64,000 bases of DNA from Armatimonadota bacterium (GTDB taxonomy: Bacteria; Armatimonadota; Zipacnadia; JAUWAU01): positions 23,277 through 87,276 of the forward strand of contig JAUWAU010000027.1 in the NCBI GenBank assembly GCA_030601885.1. Reading direction: 5' to 3'. The notes below the pieces were generated by a model that was not told the DNA's origin, did no database searches, and was given only the letters and a program-made list of their open reading frames with translations. This document shows positions 17,604 through 25,970 of the stretch, piece by piece (the stretch's first letter is position 1; every line of letters starts with the position of its first letter). The position numbers were made by a program, and so were the translations under genes.

Positions 17604-18149
17604 TTATGTGGCTGGCTCGATGAGACCGTAGTTGCCGTCGCGGCGGCGGTAGATGACGTTGACTTCGTTCGTTGTGCCGTTGGTAAACACGAAGAAGTCG
17701 TGGTGCAGCATTTCCATTTGCAGTGCAGCTTCTTCGGGCGACATGGGCTTGATAGGGAAGCGCTTCGTGCGGACGATTTGCGGCTCTGCCCCGGCTTCTG
17801 TCTCCGGCTCTTCGGCCGCCACGGGTTCCTCCGGCGGAAGCTGCCGCCTGATGGTGCCGCGCGAGTGGCGGTATAGCCGTTCCTTGAACCGCTTCAAGCG
17901 CCGCTCCAGCTTGTCCACCGCCTCGTCGAAGGCCACCTGCATGTCGGGCTGCCGCTCCTCGGCCCGCAAGAGCATCCCGCTGGCGTTGACCATGAGCTCG
18001 GCTGAATACTGCCCGCGGTGTCGCTTCACACTGACGTGCACCTGCAAGATCCGATTGAAGAATCTCTGAAGCCTTTCGATCCGTTCTTCGGCGTGTGCGC
18101 GGAATTGCGGTGTGATCTTGACGTTGCGCCCATGAATCAGCGGCTCCAT
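17604..18149 (-). CDS. hpf: Long-form ribosome hibernation promoting factor
   Basis: The 181-residue protein has the N-terminal HPF/RaiA domain: HGRNVKITPQFRAHAEERIERL (residues 6-27), then VHVSVKRHRGQYSAELMVNASGML and AFDEAVDKLERRL. A Pro/Glu-rich linker (about 105-125) leads to the C-terminal dimerisation domain with RTKRFPIKPMSPEEA and FFVFTNGTTNEVNVIYRRRDG. This long form pairs ribosomes into inactive 100S dimers. ATG at 18149 fits the family N-terminus and has AGAGGGG six bases upstream; an ATG at 18155 touches that site. A strong terminator hairpin lies just upstream, between this gene and a cold-shock gene. Confidence 0.93.
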   Translation of the reverse strand: MEPLIHGRNVKITPQFRAHAEERIERLQRFFNRILQVHVSVKRHRGQYSAELMVNASGMLLRAEERQPDMQVAFDEAVDKLERRLKRFKERLYRHSRGTIRRQLPPEEPVAAEEPETEAGAEPQIVRTKRFPIKPMSPEEAALQMEMLHHDFFVFTNGTTNEVNVIYRRRDGNYGLIEPAT

Positions 18150-18177
18150 CTTCATCCCCTCTCGTCCTGGTCGAAAG

Positions 18178-18212
18178 CAAAAGCCCGAGCGGGAGCCTGG
18201 CCCGCCCGGACT
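18178..18212 (-). terminator. Strong intrinsic terminator between csp and hpf
   Basis: On the minus strand arms AGTCCGGGCGGG and CCCGCTCGGGCT form a 12-pair stem (two G-U pairs) with a seven-base loop. TTTTGCTTT follows. It ends only about 25 bases before the hpf start, leaving little room for a separate hpf promoter after it. Confidence 0.8.
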
Positions 18213-18273
18213 TTCGTTCCGTCAACAGTGTAAGTCTTCTTCCGTCTCATGCGTGACTGCAGTGCGTAGTGCT

Positions 18274-18543
18274 CTACCAATGGGAGGGGGCGCGTCGTTC
18301 GCTTTCCCAACCCGCTGCACGTGGTGGCGGCGCCGGGATGCCCCCGCCCAGGCGGAGTACGTTCGCCGCCTGGGGCCCCCGGTCGCTCTGCACCAAGTCG
18401 AACTCTACTTCCTCGCCGTCTTCCAGCGTCTTATAACCTTCCTGCTGAATCGCTGAGTAATGCACAAACACGTCGTCTGCGCCGTCCTGCTCGATAAATC
18501 CATATCCCTTCTGAGCATTAAACCACTTAACTCTCCCCTTCAA
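18274..18543 (-). CDS. Cold-shock domain protein
   Basis: The first 67 residues are a typical CspA-type OB fold with both RNA-binding motifs: RVKWFNAQKGYGFI (RNP1) and DVFVHYSAI (RNP2). LEDGEEVEFDLVQSDRGPQAANV completes the fold. About 20 extra residues, rich in Pro, Arg and Trp, follow. It should act as an RNA chaperone. The TTG at 18543 is preferred because it gives the family N-terminus (MKGRVKWF), GGGGGCG lies just upstream, and a good promoter predicts a transcript start near 18587. An ATG at 18588 would lie at or before that start. Confidence 0.9.
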   Translation of the reverse strand: MKGRVKWFNAQKGYGFIEQDGADDVFVHYSAIQQEGYKTLEDGEEVEFDLVQSDRGPQAANVLRLGGGIPAPPPRAAGWESERRAPSHW

Positions 18544-18593
18544 AGTGCACGCCCCCAATGCAGAAGATGCCGCAGCGCCACACTGCACAATCT

Positions 18594-18622
18594 ACTGTAC
18601 TCGCTTCATCTCTGGCTGTCAA
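18594..18622 (-). promoter_or_regulatory. Sigma-70 promoter for the cold-shock gene
   Basis: A perfect -35 TTGACA (18617-18622) is separated by 17 bases from -10 TACAGT (18594-18599) on the minus strand. It predicts a leader of about 44 bases before the TTG start of the cold-shock gene. Confidence 0.6.
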
Positions 18623-18647
18623 CACCGGATGCCAATCGCAGATCGGG

Positions 18648-18677
18648 CTGCGGCCCGGCCCGCGGGCCAGGCCGCAG
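18648..18677 (-). terminator. GC-rich hairpin downstream of the CsgG-like gene
   Basis: Arms CTGCGGCC and GGCCGCAG enclose a further self-complementary GGCCCGCGGGCC block. No T-run follows on either strand. It lies 83 bases after the stop of the duplicated secreted protein and may end its transcript. Confidence 0.4.
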
Positions 18678-18759
18678 AAACCGGCACTACGGCCCTACGC
18701 TGGCGGCGCGCTCTGGGTTGCGACGGCGCCCGTTTCGCCACAGCAGGGGGCCCCATTTC

Positions 18760-19938
18760 TCAGCTTGCCAGCTCGATGGCGCGGAAGAACTCCTCGTACA
18801 GATAGCGGACGCACTGCCGTGCCACGCGCTCTCTTGCCTCTCTGCCGCTCGTCAGCCACTGGATGCCCACGAGCGAGTCGTCGGCCCTCCGCTCGCTCCG
18901 GTACAGCACCTGCCCGGTCTTCGCGTCAACCACCTTGGTGCGCAGCACGCATGACGCCTGCTTGCGTCCCGGCACAGGCACCTTGAATCTCACCAGCGGC
19001 ACGTGCTTGTTCTGCACCTTCATGTAGGCGATCTCGCCGTAGACGAGCACGTCGGCGTTCACCTTGCGCGCCAGCGTACTGAGCGTCTTGTCATCGTGGG
19101 TCTCGCGCAGATCATGGGGCAGTTGCGAGCATGCATGCTCCAGCTTCTCCGCGTCCACCAGTTGAAACCCGAACTCGGAGAAGGCCGCTCGGGCTGCCGC
19201 GGTGGCGACACTCTCTGTCGATGAACTCCCCACGTAGTCCACGAAACGACATACCGCTACTGTGGTCTCATCGGGATCGATGCGGATCTCGTCATGGAGG
19301 TACACCCGCCGTTTGTACGCATCCTTCCGAAGCTGGGGAACGCGCTCAAATAGGGGATCGTATAAGCTGCGCATGCAGCGTCGGATTATGCCTCTCCGCG
19401 CCTCACTATCGGTCGTAAACCATTCGGAGCCAATCTCTGCGCGCATGTCCCGGGAGCGGCGGAAGAGCAGCTCTTCCTCCTGTACGTCCAGGACCTTGCT
19501 GTGGATCACGCATGCCGCGTGCTTTCCCGTGGGCATGGGAACGCCGAGCACTGCCTCTCGGGATGCGTCCAGGTCCATGAGCTTGCCGTGCACGATCCAA
19601 TCGGCGTTGAGCTTCTCACCGAGCTTCACGAGCGCGTCATCGGAGAGCAGGCGTTGTGTCCAGTACTGCTCTTTGCCGATTATGGCATCTACTTGCTTCG
19701 CTGGCACGAGGTCGAATTTGCGCTTCCCGAAGCGCGCGCGCGCATACTTGGCGAGCATTCGGCCCCAGCGCGGTCGGCGGTCGCCTGTCGCGAATGGCAC
19801 GATGGCCACGGCAATGGCCTGGGCAGGCGGGTACTCGCGATTGGCTACGTAGATTTCCGGGTCCAGCTTGGGCGCCGCCTGCGCTCCGCCGCAGAGCAGC
19901 ACACACATCATTAGGCACTGCCATGGTTTTCGTAGCAT
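18760..19938 (-). CDS. Secreted protein with duplicated CsgG-like domain
   Basis: The 392-residue protein starts with a signal peptide ending near GAQA (residue 21). It consists of two related halves, about 37-205 and 235-390. Each half has an opening beta strand (IAVAIVPFATG or TTVAVCRFVDY), a segment like LNADWIVHGKLMD or VNADVLVYGEIAYM, and a closing part like HAACVIHSKVLD or QASCVLRTKVVD. Each then has an EARRGIIRRCMRSLYDPLF-type helix. The strand-helix pattern with ADxxVxG recalls CsgG/TolB-N-like proteins that bind the outer membrane or form secretion channels; this is an inference. GAGGTGA precedes the ATG. No lipobox is seen. Confidence 0.7.
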   Translation of the reverse strand: MLRKPWQCLMMCVLLCGGAQAAPKLDPEIYVANREYPPAQAIAVAIVPFATGDRRPRWGRMLAKYARARFGKRKFDLVPAKQVDAIIGKEQYWTQRLLSDDALVKLGEKLNADWIVHGKLMDLDASREAVLGVPMPTGKHAACVIHSKVLDVQEEELLFRRSRDMRAEIGSEWFTTDSEARRGIIRRCMRSLYDPLFERVPQLRKDAYKRRVYLHDEIRIDPDETTVAVCRFVDYVGSSSTESVATAAARAAFSEFGFQLVDAEKLEHACSQLPHDLRETHDDKTLSTLARKVNADVLVYGEIAYMKVQNKHVPLVRFKVPVPGRKQASCVLRTKVVDAKTGQVLYRSERRADDSLVGIQWLTSGREARERVARQCVRYLYEEFFRAIELAS

Positions 19939-20177
19939 AGTGCTCACCTCTTCGCACGGCTGGCCGCCGTCTTCCCCTTGCCACACACGCCCTGTCGGTT
20001 TACGACGGCCTTTTTCCGGCTCTCCAGGGCCACCGCGCCAACCATTTTGCCTGGCGTGTTTCACCCAACGAGATTCGCACCTCGATGGCCGGCGTATGCC
20101 CTGGCACGAGCCGCCGCGGCCCACTTGGCGGGGATGCTCAGCGGCTCTGGGGCCAGGTCCGGGGCACCCCTGGTCCC

Positions 20178-20297
20178 TCACGCTATCCTCTTGGTTGCCT
20201 CGCCCCGCTTGCGACCGAACCAGTCCGCCGCAGGCACTATTCTCTTCTCGACCGCCTCCTGCGCCTCCTTTACGGCTCGCCCCTCCAGCTTTCCCAT
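20178..20297 (-). CDS. Possible small charged protein (39 residues)
   Basis: One base after the methyltransferase stop (TAGCATG) an ATG opens a 39-codon frame. It begins MGKLEGRAVKEAQEAVEKR and ends RGEATKRIA. It is highly charged and probably helical, with a codon choice like its neighbours. No Shine-Dalgarno site is visible, so it would rely on coupling to the upstream stop. It is too short to be sure. The remaining bases to 19939 show nothing further. Confidence 0.3.
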   Translation of the reverse strand: MGKLEGRAVKEAQEAVEKRIVPAADWFGRKRGEATKRIA

Positions 20298-20298
20298 G

Positions 20299-21291
20299 CT
20301 ACCCGCTTTCGTTGCTCATGGGGGCGTGATCCGGATCACGCCGCATGCGGGGCGGGGGCTGCAGCCCGTCAGCCGAGCACACGTAGATGTGGCGGCAGAG
20401 AAGGCCCTTTGGCTGCGTCGCGTGGCGCTGAATGCGCCACCCGGCGGCGGCAATGGCGCCACTCGCGTCGCTCCCGACGACGATGCTGAGCCGGGGCGCC
20501 AGACGCCGAAGGTTTGCCAGTATGTCGGCATACAGGGACGCATCGGGGGCGCTGGTCCAACCATACGGAAGGTCGGTGACGACGGCGTCGTAGCCGCCGA
20601 CGAGGTGGCGAGCATCGCCGGCGCCCACCAGGGCCCGCAGGCCGAAGTGTAACAGATTGGCCCGGGCGCGGGAGGCCATCTGCTTGTTCACGTCAAAGCC
20701 CACGGCCGTGATCCCGGCGCTGGCGGCCTCGATGAGTATGGTCCCGGCCCCGCAGCACGGATCCACGATGGTATCGCCGGGTCTGGCCACCAGGTTCACC
20801 ATGGCCCGGGCCAGGCGGGAGGGGAGGGAGTTGGAGAACGAGTGCGGCTTGGCACTGTGGCCGACCCACCGCCTGTCAGTTTGGGACTCCACGCGACCGA
20901 AGTGCCAGCCTCCGTCGTCGCCCAGACAGGCAAAGAGTACGCGTGGTGCGCTCAGATTCGGGTGCCCAAGAATGGCGTCCGCAAGGCGGTGTGCGATCTC
21001 GTCAGAACCCGGGCCGCAGCGTTTTGCCTCGCCTCGCTTGGTGACGAGGATCCGAAAGCCCTCGGCGTGACAGTGCAGGGCTTCGACCATCGGCACCAGT
21101 GCCTCAAAGGAATCGGCGCCGGCCATCCGGCGCACGCACATGCCGATGTGTGCCGCGCGCCGAACATCCACGCAAGACTCTGCCGGCACCAGCTTGCGTC
21201 CCCGCGCCTCATTGCCCAGGAGGGCCCAGACCTCCGCCTCGGCGACATCCTTCTCATCAGCAGTATACACCAGAGTATAGAGGTAGGGCAT
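20299..21291 (-). CDS. Trm11/TrmG10-like RNA guanine-N2 methyltransferase
   Basis: This 330-residue protein has a Rossmann methyltransferase domain in its C-terminal half, with motif I DPCCGAGTILIEAASAG (about 190-206) and catalytic motif IV DLPYGW. The N-terminal part (MPYLYTLVYTADEKD onward, with FRILVTKRGEAKRC) looks like a THUMP/NFLD-type RNA-binding region. Such enzymes methylate guanine N2 in tRNA. The ATG overlaps the upstream stop (TAATG), so its translation is coupled to the membrane FAD-reductase fusion. The short Pro/Arg-rich C-terminal tail is not typical. The tRNA position cannot be predicted. Confidence 0.8.
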   Translation of the reverse strand: MPYLYTLVYTADEKDVAEAEVWALLGNEARGRKLVPAESCVDVRRAAHIGMCVRRMAGADSFEALVPMVEALHCHAEGFRILVTKRGEAKRCGPGSDEIAHRLADAILGHPNLSAPRVLFACLGDDGGWHFGRVESQTDRRWVGHSAKPHSFSNSLPSRLARAMVNLVARPGDTIVDPCCGAGTILIEAASAGITAVGFDVNKQMASRARANLLHFGLRALVGAGDARHLVGGYDAVVTDLPYGWTSAPDASLYADILANLRRLAPRLSIVVGSDASGAIAAAGWRIQRHATQPKGLLCRHIYVCSADGLQPPPRMRRDPDHAPMSNESG

Positions 21292-23747
21292 TAACGATCG
21301 CCTGCGCGTGCCCGCCGGAGGAGCCCGGCGATGCCGTGCTTCAGTATGGCCAGGTGAAGGCGCGGGCTGCATGCACTGCGAAGAATGCGTTTGTACGGCT
21401 GCGCCCCCGTAAAGAGGGCCCATATGATCTCCCGCAGCTCCTCCCCGGCGCGGCTGTCCTCGCGCATCAGCCGCATATTTGCTCTCAGCAATCCGTCCAT
21501 GCGCTGGATGATGCGGTGGATCAAGAAGACGATGCGCCCGCAGGCGTTGTCGGCAATTATGCGGCGACGGCATGCGGGTCCGTAGTGCTGTGCGAAGGCG
21601 CGCCGCGAGACGCCGTGGCGGATGATCGTCTTGGCGGCCAGTTCTGCGGTCACCAGAGCGGACTCAAGGCCGTTCTTGTACAGCCGCGAGCAGGCTGCAT
21701 CCCCGATGAGGATCAGCCGATCCGTGTACATGTTCCTGCCGTCCCGGACGACATAGCGGGGCCGGCAGCGGCAATCGTACGTCGGTGGAGAGCCCTCGTT
21801 GCCCAACAGCGCGGCCACCTGCGGGTGGCTTGTGACTCTGTCCAGGTCTTCGACGTCCATGTCCCGGGTGCCGACGATAGTCATTGTAAGGTGTTGCTGC
21901 TTGGGCGTGAACGCCGTGAACACGACGTCTGGCAAACCCAGCAACAGCAAGTGGATGTAGTTGCGCAGCTCGTCGCACTTGCCGGGAGGCAGCGGAATCT
22001 CCGCATTGCAGGCGCGCACAGCCTCAGGTGGCCTGTATCCGAAGCCCAGAGACGCCACCATGGGGCCCAGAGTGCTGTTGAGACCGAATGCCCCGACCAC
22101 GACGTCGGCCTGCACCTGCGCCGGCGTCTCGCCGGCCCCGTACTCGACGGTTACGGGCAACGCCGGATCCTCGGGCAGCACGATGCCCGTGACCGGCTGT
22201 CGAATCACGTCCACCCCCTTGTTCTGCACGCAACGCAGGAGGTGGTCGTCGAAGCTTATGACGTGTTCCAGACGAGCGTCGCGGGGCCCGTTGCCGCGGA
22301 ATACCGTCCGCAGCCGACGCCTGCCCTCCCGGCGCTCAATGCAAACAGAACCAACTGCCGTGTGCAGGTGAAAGCCGGAGATCTTGGACTGCACCACCTC
22401 GGGCGAGAGCTCGAAGCCAAGCTCCTGAAGGCGCTGAAAGAGCCATTCGGAGATCACCCCGGCGCACATGTTGCAGCCTGGGGGGCCAAACTGCTGGAAG
22501 TCCTTCCCGTCGAAGATGGATATGCGTATGGGGAGCCTCGCGCCCGCCGCCTCTTGTAGCGCCAGATGGGCGAACAGTGCCCCCGCCGGGCCGGCGCCGA
22601 TCACGGCGATGTGCGCCCCGGGGCGAAGACGCAGTTGCGCTTCGGCCTGCGCCGGCGCGCCGCGAGGGACCGCCGGCGGCGCCAGCAGATGCACTACGGC
22701 GCTGGCGGCGGCCGTCACTACCGCGCCCAACAGGCACATCACTACCACGGCGGCGCTGTCGAGGAATGTGGCGCCGACAGCGAGGATGCCCATGGGAATC
22801 AACACCAAGAGGCGATCGGCTCGCCGCACGCGCCGGGCCAGGCGTGATGTCGCGGGAGAGGCCCCGATGGCTTGCCAATGAGGCCGCAACGCCAGCGCAC
22901 GCCACAGCGACGCGCCCGTCACCCACAGCCCCACCCCCAGCCGATACGCCACCTCCCACGCCAGAAGCGCGATGAACACGACCAGCAGGAGCTCCGGCGG
23001 CTCGTCGAGCCACTGCTCCGCTATGCTCGGAGCGCCACCAGGATGTCCGAACACGACGAAAAGCGCGGCCCCGAAAAGACCAAGTCCAGGCAATGCCTCC
23101 AGGCGCCATCGGTGGAACAGCACCTGGCGATACGCCCGGATGACGGCGCGTTGGCGGCCGGCGGCCGGGAGGCGCAGCCTTCTCTGGTCGCGCGCCAATA
23201 GCACGAGCAGTGTTGACCACGCGGTCACGGTGACGATCACTACAAGGACCCGCACCAGTGCCTCAGGTGGCAGCCGCAAGGTGTGCCGCAGAACGACGGC
23301 CACGAGGCCCATGAGGACGAACTGCAGCGCCAGTCGCTGGCGCGTGCGCAGGGCGGCAAAGGAGGCGAACTCCTCCAGGATTTGCTCAAGGAGCCACCGG
23401 GTGCGGCTCGGGGCGAACTGGGCCCGCAGCTCGCGGGCGAAGGCCTCGTCGGCTGCGCAGCGCTCCGCGAGGCCAGTGAGCCGGGCCCGGGCCGGCAGAT
23501 CATCCGTGAGGGCGTAAGAAATGGGGGCCCGGCCCGTCGGAGTATGGCGCTGCAGGAGCCGCTTGGCGGTGAGATCGTCCGCGGCCGCCTCCACTGCTTC
23601 CCGGCTCTGCCCCAGGCGCTCCGCCAGGCTCGCCGCCGTGTCCACCGCCTCCGGGCGTGCGCCGAATAAGAGGGCGAGCTCAAGCTGCAGCGCGTTATCG
23701 ATTGCTTCGGCGATTAACTGCTGTCCCTGATCGTTCACGCTATCCAC
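21291..23747 (-). CDS. Winged-helix / membrane / geranylgeranyl-reductase-like fusion protein
   Basis: The 818-residue protein has three parts. Residues 20-85 look like a winged-helix region (LAERLGQSREAVEAAADDL, then a wing-like ISYALTDD). Residues 140-352 hold about six hydrophobic segments in pairs. From residue 380 there is an FAD-binding Rossmann fold, GAGPAG at 384-389, followed by FGPPGCNMCAG, as in geranylgeranyl-reductase-like flavoproteins. A second nucleotide motif, LILIGDAACS, precedes KNGLESALVTAELAA. It may reduce a lipid or quinone-like substrate at the membrane; this is an inference. GTG at 23747 is used, with GTG at 23738 possible. It is translationally coupled to the methyltransferase after it and has its own promoter. 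Confidence 0.8.
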   Translation of the reverse strand: MDSVNDQGQQLIAEAIDNALQLELALLFGARPEAVDTAASLAERLGQSREAVEAAADDLTAKRLLQRHTPTGRAPISYALTDDLPARARLTGLAERCAADEAFARELRAQFAPSRTRWLLEQILEEFASFAALRTRQRLALQFVLMGLVAVVLRHTLRLPPEALVRVLVVIVTVTAWSTLLVLLARDQRRLRLPAAGRQRAVIRAYRQVLFHRWRLEALPGLGLFGAALFVVFGHPGGAPSIAEQWLDEPPELLLVVFIALLAWEVAYRLGVGLWVTGASLWRALALRPHWQAIGASPATSRLARRVRRADRLLVLIPMGILAVGATFLDSAAVVVMCLLGAVVTAAASAVVHLLAPPAVPRGAPAQAEAQLRLRPGAHIAVIGAGPAGALFAHLALQEAAGARLPIRISIFDGKDFQQFGPPGCNMCAGVISEWLFQRLQELGFELSPEVVQSKISGFHLHTAVGSVCIERREGRRRLRTVFRGNGPRDARLEHVISFDDHLLRCVQNKGVDVIRQPVTGIVLPEDPALPVTVEYGAGETPAQVQADVVVGAFGLNSTLGPMVASLGFGYRPPEAVRACNAEIPLPPGKCDELRNYIHLLLLGLPDVVFTAFTPKQQHLTMTIVGTRDMDVEDLDRVTSHPQVAALLGNEGSPPTYDCRCRPRYVVRDGRNMYTDRLILIGDAACSRLYKNGLESALVTAELAAKTIIRHGVSRRAFAQHYGPACRRRIIADNACGRIVFLIHRIIQRMDGLLRANMRLMREDSRAGEELREIIWALFTGAQPYKRILRSACSPRLHLAILKHGIAGLLRRARAGDR

Positions 23748-24146
23748 ACACTCGCAGCCCCGCTCGTCGGCCGCTCTGCCGTCGCCACATGTCCGCCGCG
23801 TCGATTATAGCAAGCCGCCGGGGGCACCGTCAACGAAACCGGACGCCTGCCTACAGGCTCGGGCGAGCTGCCGCGGTGTTGTTGCCTTCTCGACGCCGAT
23901 GTCTCGGAACCTTCCGACCCTCCGGAGCGGTTTACATATTCGTAGCAAAGCGGACCGTCGTGCTCTCCGGGGCGACGAAGGTTCCGCCGCTCCGGCCGTG
24001 GAAGACAAGAGCCGCCCCAGCCCGTGCGTTGAGCGGCAAGCGTTGCGCGTGGCTGGGGGCGGTGTCTCGCAGTTCGCGCGGCGACTCGCACGTATCGGGT
24101 GGCCGCTCACAGAGGCTGTTGCTGCCGTCGTTTGGGAGGTACGCGT
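23748..24146. other. Divergent intergenic region
   Basis: About 400 bases separate the minus-strand fusion gene from the plus-strand ABC operon. Apart from the minus-strand promoter at 23804-23833 I see no gene, RNA or repeat. The plus-strand promoter of the exporter operon must lie here but is not clear. Confidence 0.5.
23804..23833 (-). promoter_or_regulatory. Sigma-70 promoter for the FAD-reductase fusion
   Basis: On the minus strand TTGACG (23828-23833) is followed after 18 bases by a perfect TATAAT (23804-23809). The predicted leader is about 50 bases long. Confidence 0.65.
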
Positions 24147-25100
24147 ATGAGCGCCATGATCCAGGCCGAGGGGCTCACGAAATACTATGGCCGGGTGCTG
24201 GCTGTAGACGATGTGAGCTTCTCGGTGGACGAGGGTGAAGTGGTCGCGTTTCTCGGGCCGAATGCGGCCGGGAAGACGACGACGATGCGCATGCTGACTG
24301 GTTTCACGCCGGCCACCATGGGCAGCGCCGCCATCGCTGGACACGAGGTGGCGACGGAGTCGCTGGCTGCGCGCCAGCACATTGGCTATATGCCTGAGGT
24401 GATGGCCCTATACCCCGAGCTCACGGTGCAGCAGTACTTGGCGCACTTCGCGAAGCTTCGCGGCGTGGAAAGCCACGACAGGGACGAGCGAATAGAGGAG
24501 ATATCGGCGCTGTGCGGCGTCGAGGAGGTCGCTGACACGCACTGCGGCAAGCTGTCGAAGGGTTATCGCCAACGCGTGGGCCTGGCGCAGGCTCTGGTGC
24601 ATGATCCCGATGTGCTGATACTGGACGAGCCCACCATTGGGCTGGACCCCGTGCAGATTCGCGAGACACGGCGGCTCATAAAGGATCTTGGGAAAGAGCA
24701 CACCGTGATGCTCAGCACGCACATCCTGCCGGAGGCGCAGATGACGTGTGAGCGGGTCATCATCATCGCCAACGGCCAGATCGTCGCCGTAGATACGCCG
24801 GCAAACCTGGCCGCACAGATACGAAAAACTGAGACGATGTATCTCAAGGTGCGAGAGGAGTCCAGCCGTGCGCCGCGGACGATCCGGGACATGGCCGACG
24901 TAATCGACGTGCAGCCCGCCGACGAGACGCGGGGCGATGGAAAGGCATATCTGGTTAGCTCGGAGATGGGCGTGGACATTCGCGAGCAGTTGTCTACGCT
25001 CGCCATACAGCGCGGGTGGGGCCTGCTGGAGATGCGGCCCGTGGCCATGACGCTTGAGGATGTCTACCTGGACCTCACCACCGAGGAGGAGGGCGTCTAG
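24147..25100 (+). CDS. ABC transporter ATPase, GldA type
   Basis: This 317-residue ATPase has a Walker A LGPNAAGKTTT (about residues 36-46), Q-loop region YMPEVMALYPELTV, a degenerate signature LSKGYRQRVGLAQAL and Walker B VLILDEPTIGLDP, then the switch STH. The Walker A Asn-Ala in place of Asn-Gly is common in the GldA/NatA group. A 90-residue C-terminal region follows. It powers the permease encoded six bases downstream, together with the GldG-like protein and the DUF4340 protein. In Bacteroidota related genes serve gliding; in other phyla the role of this operon is unknown. GGGAGGT precedes the ATG. Confidence 0.9.
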   Translation: MSAMIQAEGLTKYYGRVLAVDDVSFSVDEGEVVAFLGPNAAGKTTTMRMLTGFTPATMGSAAIAGHEVATESLAARQHIGYMPEVMALYPELTVQQYLAHFAKLRGVESHDRDERIEEISALCGVEEVADTHCGKLSKGYRQRVGLAQALVHDPDVLILDEPTIGLDPVQIRETRRLIKDLGKEHTVMLSTHILPEAQMTCERVIIIANGQIVAVDTPANLAAQIRKTETMYLKVREESSRAPRTIRDMADVIDVQPADETRGDGKAYLVSSEMGVDIREQLSTLAIQRGWGLLEMRPVAMTLEDVYLDLTTEEEGV

Positions 25101-25105
25101 GCAGC

Positions 25106-25840
25106 ATGCGCAACATATGGACGATCGCAACCAAAGAGTTGAGGACGTATTTCACCTCTCCGATCGGCTACGGTGCCCTGTTCGTTTTTCTGGTGATAAT
25201 CGGGATCGTATTCAACCTGCAGAAGACGATGGCGCCCCCGTCGCCCTATGGTGGTCCCCAGGCCAACATGCAGGGGCTCACCGGGAGCATGGTCTTCGTG
25301 CTCATCCTGCTCTCGCCCATCGTGACCATGCGCCTGGTGGCTGAGGAGAGGAGCTCGGGCACGCTGGAGACACTCATGACCTCTCCGGTGCGCGAGTACG
25401 AGGTGGTGTTGGGCAAGTACCTGGCGGCGGTCACACTGTATGCCATCATGATGGTGCTCACCTTTGAGTTTCCCATTCTCCTGCGTGTGTACGGCACTCC
25501 CGACCTCCCCCCCATACTCGTTGCCTACAGCGGGTGGATGCTCTGTGGGGCGGCATTCCTGGCAGTTGGCCTCCTGACGAGCTCGATAACACGCAGTCAG
25601 ATCGCTGCCGGCTTCTTTGCGCTCGGGATCCTGCTGGTGCTGTGGCTTATCGGCATCTTCGGCCAAGTGACGGCCGGATCGGCCTACGCCGACGTCTTTC
25701 GCCAAATGTCTATCCTGGATCATCTGCAGGAGTTCGAGCGCGGCACTCTCGCGCTCAAGTCCGTCGCATTCTTCCTGAGCGTGATTGTGTTCTTCCTGTT
25801 TGCCAGCGTTCGGGCGCTGGAAAGCCTGCGATGGCGCTAG
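25106..25840 (+). CDS. ABC-2 type permease, GldF-like
   Basis: The 244-residue protein has the ABC-2 permease layout: a short cytoplasmic start TIATKELRTYFTSPIGY, six hydrophobic segments and the conserved MRLVAEERSSGTLETLMTSPVREYEVVLGKYLA loop (about 75-108) that contacts the ATPase. It lies six bases after the ATPase gene and forms the membrane part of a two-gene exporter. The C-terminus GLESLRW-like ALESLRWR is common in the family. A foldback repeat separates it from the next operon gene. Confidence 0.9.
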   Translation: MRNIWTIATKELRTYFTSPIGYGALFVFLVIIGIVFNLQKTMAPPSPYGGPQANMQGLTGSMVFVLILLSPIVTMRLVAEERSSGTLETLMTSPVREYEVVLGKYLAAVTLYAIMMVLTFEFPILLRVYGTPDLPPILVAYSGWMLCGAAFLAVGLLTSSITRSQIAAGFFALGILLVLWLIGIFGQVTAGSAYADVFRQMSILDHLQEFERGTLALKSVAFFLSVIVFFLFASVRALESLRWR

Positions 25841-25853
25841 TACGACAGTTCTT

Positions 25854-25951
25854 AGTCGTCAGTGGCCAGTGGTCAGCATACCGCTGGGCGCGGACCATGG
25901 CCGCAGTGCGTTGCGCCTTTGCTGGCCACTGTTCACTGACCACTGACCGCT
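25854..25951. repeat. Foldback element B with TCAGTGG heptamer arms
   Basis: The left arm AGTCGTCAGTGGCCAGTGG (from 25854) and the right arm GCCACTGTTCACTGACCACTG (about 25919-25951) are imperfect inverted repeats around a core of about 40 bases. The element fills the gap between the ABC permease and the GldG-like gene, inside the operon. Confidence 0.7.
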
Positions 25952-25970
25952 GCTTTTCAAGGTGATGCGT

